This document shows positions 63,522 to 64,000 of a DNA stretch of 64,000 nucleotides, one piece after another. This DNA comes from Cochleicola gelatinilyticus (GTDB taxonomy: Bacteria; Bacteroidota; Bacteroidia; Flavobacteriales; Flavobacteriaceae). Each line of letters opens with the position of its first letter. The first letter of the stretch is position 1. The stretch covers positions 1-64,000 of the forward strand of contig NZ_LRXL01000045.1 of NCBI RefSeq assembly GCF_001637325.1, read 5' to 3'. The translations under genes and the position numbers were made by a program. The notes below the pieces were generated by a model that saw nothing but the letters and a program-made list of their open reading frames with translations, was not told the origin of the DNA and did no database searches.

Positions 63522-64000
63522 ATGAAAACTACACCCAATGATTTTCCAATTTCAGAAACCATAAAAAATAGGTGGAGTCCTCGCGTTTTTGCAGCAAAAG
63601 AAATGACAAAAGATGAAGTTCAAATTTTACTAGAGGCAGGGAGATGGGCGCCAAGTTCTAATAATTTACAACCATGGCGTATTATTTGGGGAATTAAAGG
63701 AAGTGATACTTACGATCGTATTTTTAATTGTCTGGCCGATTTTAATAAGCAATGGGCTGGAAATGCTCAGGTGCTTTGGGCATGCGCTTTTAAAAAAACG
63801 ATGAAAGATGGTGAAAAGGAAAACTTTCATGCGCTCCACGACTTAGGACTGTTTATGGGAAATGTTTCTAATCAGGCTCAAGAAATGGGGATTGCCTTAC
63901 ACCAAATGGCTGGAATCGATTTTAAAAAAGCAGGTAAGGAATTCAATTTTACAGAGGAGTACCATGTGGCTACGGCGGTTGCTTTTGGATATTACGGAGG
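63522..64000 (+). CDS. Nitroreductase family protein (partial, cut by window end)
   Basis: The frame opens at ATG 63522 and runs off the window after about 159 residues without a stop. It shows the FMN-binding nitroreductase pattern NRWSPRVF, RWAPSSNNLQPWR and a LGLFMGNVSNQA helix. It is divergent from terC. The C-terminal FMN-binding block is beyond the window, so substrate cannot be judged; oxidoreductases of this family reduce nitro compounds or quinones. Confidence 0.88.
   Translation, partial: MKTTPNDFPISETIKNRWSPRVFAAKEMTKDEVQILLEAGRWAPSSNNLQPWRIIWGIKGSDTYDRIFNCLADFNKQWAGNAQVLWACAFKKTMKDGEKENFHALHDLGLFMGNVSNQAQEMGIALHQMAGIDFKKAGKEFNFTEEYHVATAVAFGYYG

Overview
The window is ordinary chromosome from a marine-type Flavobacteriaceae bacterium (phylum Bacteroidota). 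The evidence is low GC, dense gene packing with A-rich ribosome binding regions, several promoters of the Bacteroidota TAnnTTTG type, a type IX secretion C-terminal sorting domain, an LptD/TamB/MlaD envelope set, bacillithiol synthesis (BshA) and a fused alpha/beta 2-oxoacid dehydrogenase E1. I see no insertion sequence, prophage, CRISPR array or rRNA operon. The genus cannot be named from the sequence alone.

Layout. 1-650: a 127-bp tandem repeat array beside a tRNA-Ser(GCU) gene. 770-7171 (minus strand): RNA modification enzymes (THUMP-like methyltransferase, TrmH/SpoU, RsmE, TsaD) mixed with small membrane proteins (AI-2E family, HPP, DUF4159, TfoX-like). 7300-16200: envelope biogenesis (TamB, RidA, LptD, N-acetylmuramoyl-L-alanine amidase). 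16255-24550 (plus): MlaD, a two-gene Hdr-like membrane Fe-S oxidoreductase interrupted by a small HAD protein, a conserved 161-aa protein, a GH3/beta-lactamase fusion and BshA. 24575-33304: M19 peptidase, a small outer membrane barrel, a FAD/Fe-S dehydrogenase, LpxH-like hydrolase, chorismate synthase and a dicarboxylate/amino acid symporter.

33446-38747 holds a secreted lamin-tail-like protein and then a four-gene block: GshB-like ATP-grasp ligase, a membrane-anchored gamma-glutamylcyclotransferase fusion, an N-formylglutamate amidohydrolase-like enzyme and a QEGLA/DUF1704 metallopeptidase. This block looks like a gamma-glutamyl or small-peptide pathway in a bacterium whose main thiol should be bacillithiol, and it is one of the two best candidates here for an undescribed system.

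38803-53102 holds a T9SS cargo protein, an OmpR-type two-component pair, MutS2 without a Smr domain, uracil-DNA glycosylase, a CotH lipoprotein, a small membrane peptide, a nucleoside phosphorylase paired with a solute-binding-like protein, a SUI1-type factor, a 2OG-Fe(II) oxygenase and the fused E1. 53202-54596 are three small envelope proteins.

54690-59649 is a compact six-gene biosynthetic operon: FAD oxidoreductase, methyltransferase, type III polyketide synthase, dehydratase, ketosynthase and acyl carrier protein. The tailoring set resembles the actinobacterial srsABC phenolic-lipid genes, here joined to its own fatty-acid-type elongation parts. It is the second strong candidate. The window ends with a thioredoxin-like protein, an RlmI-like methyltransferase, a cysteine-less ArsC-fold protein beside a ribosome hibernation factor, a TerC-family metal transporter and the start of a nitroreductase.
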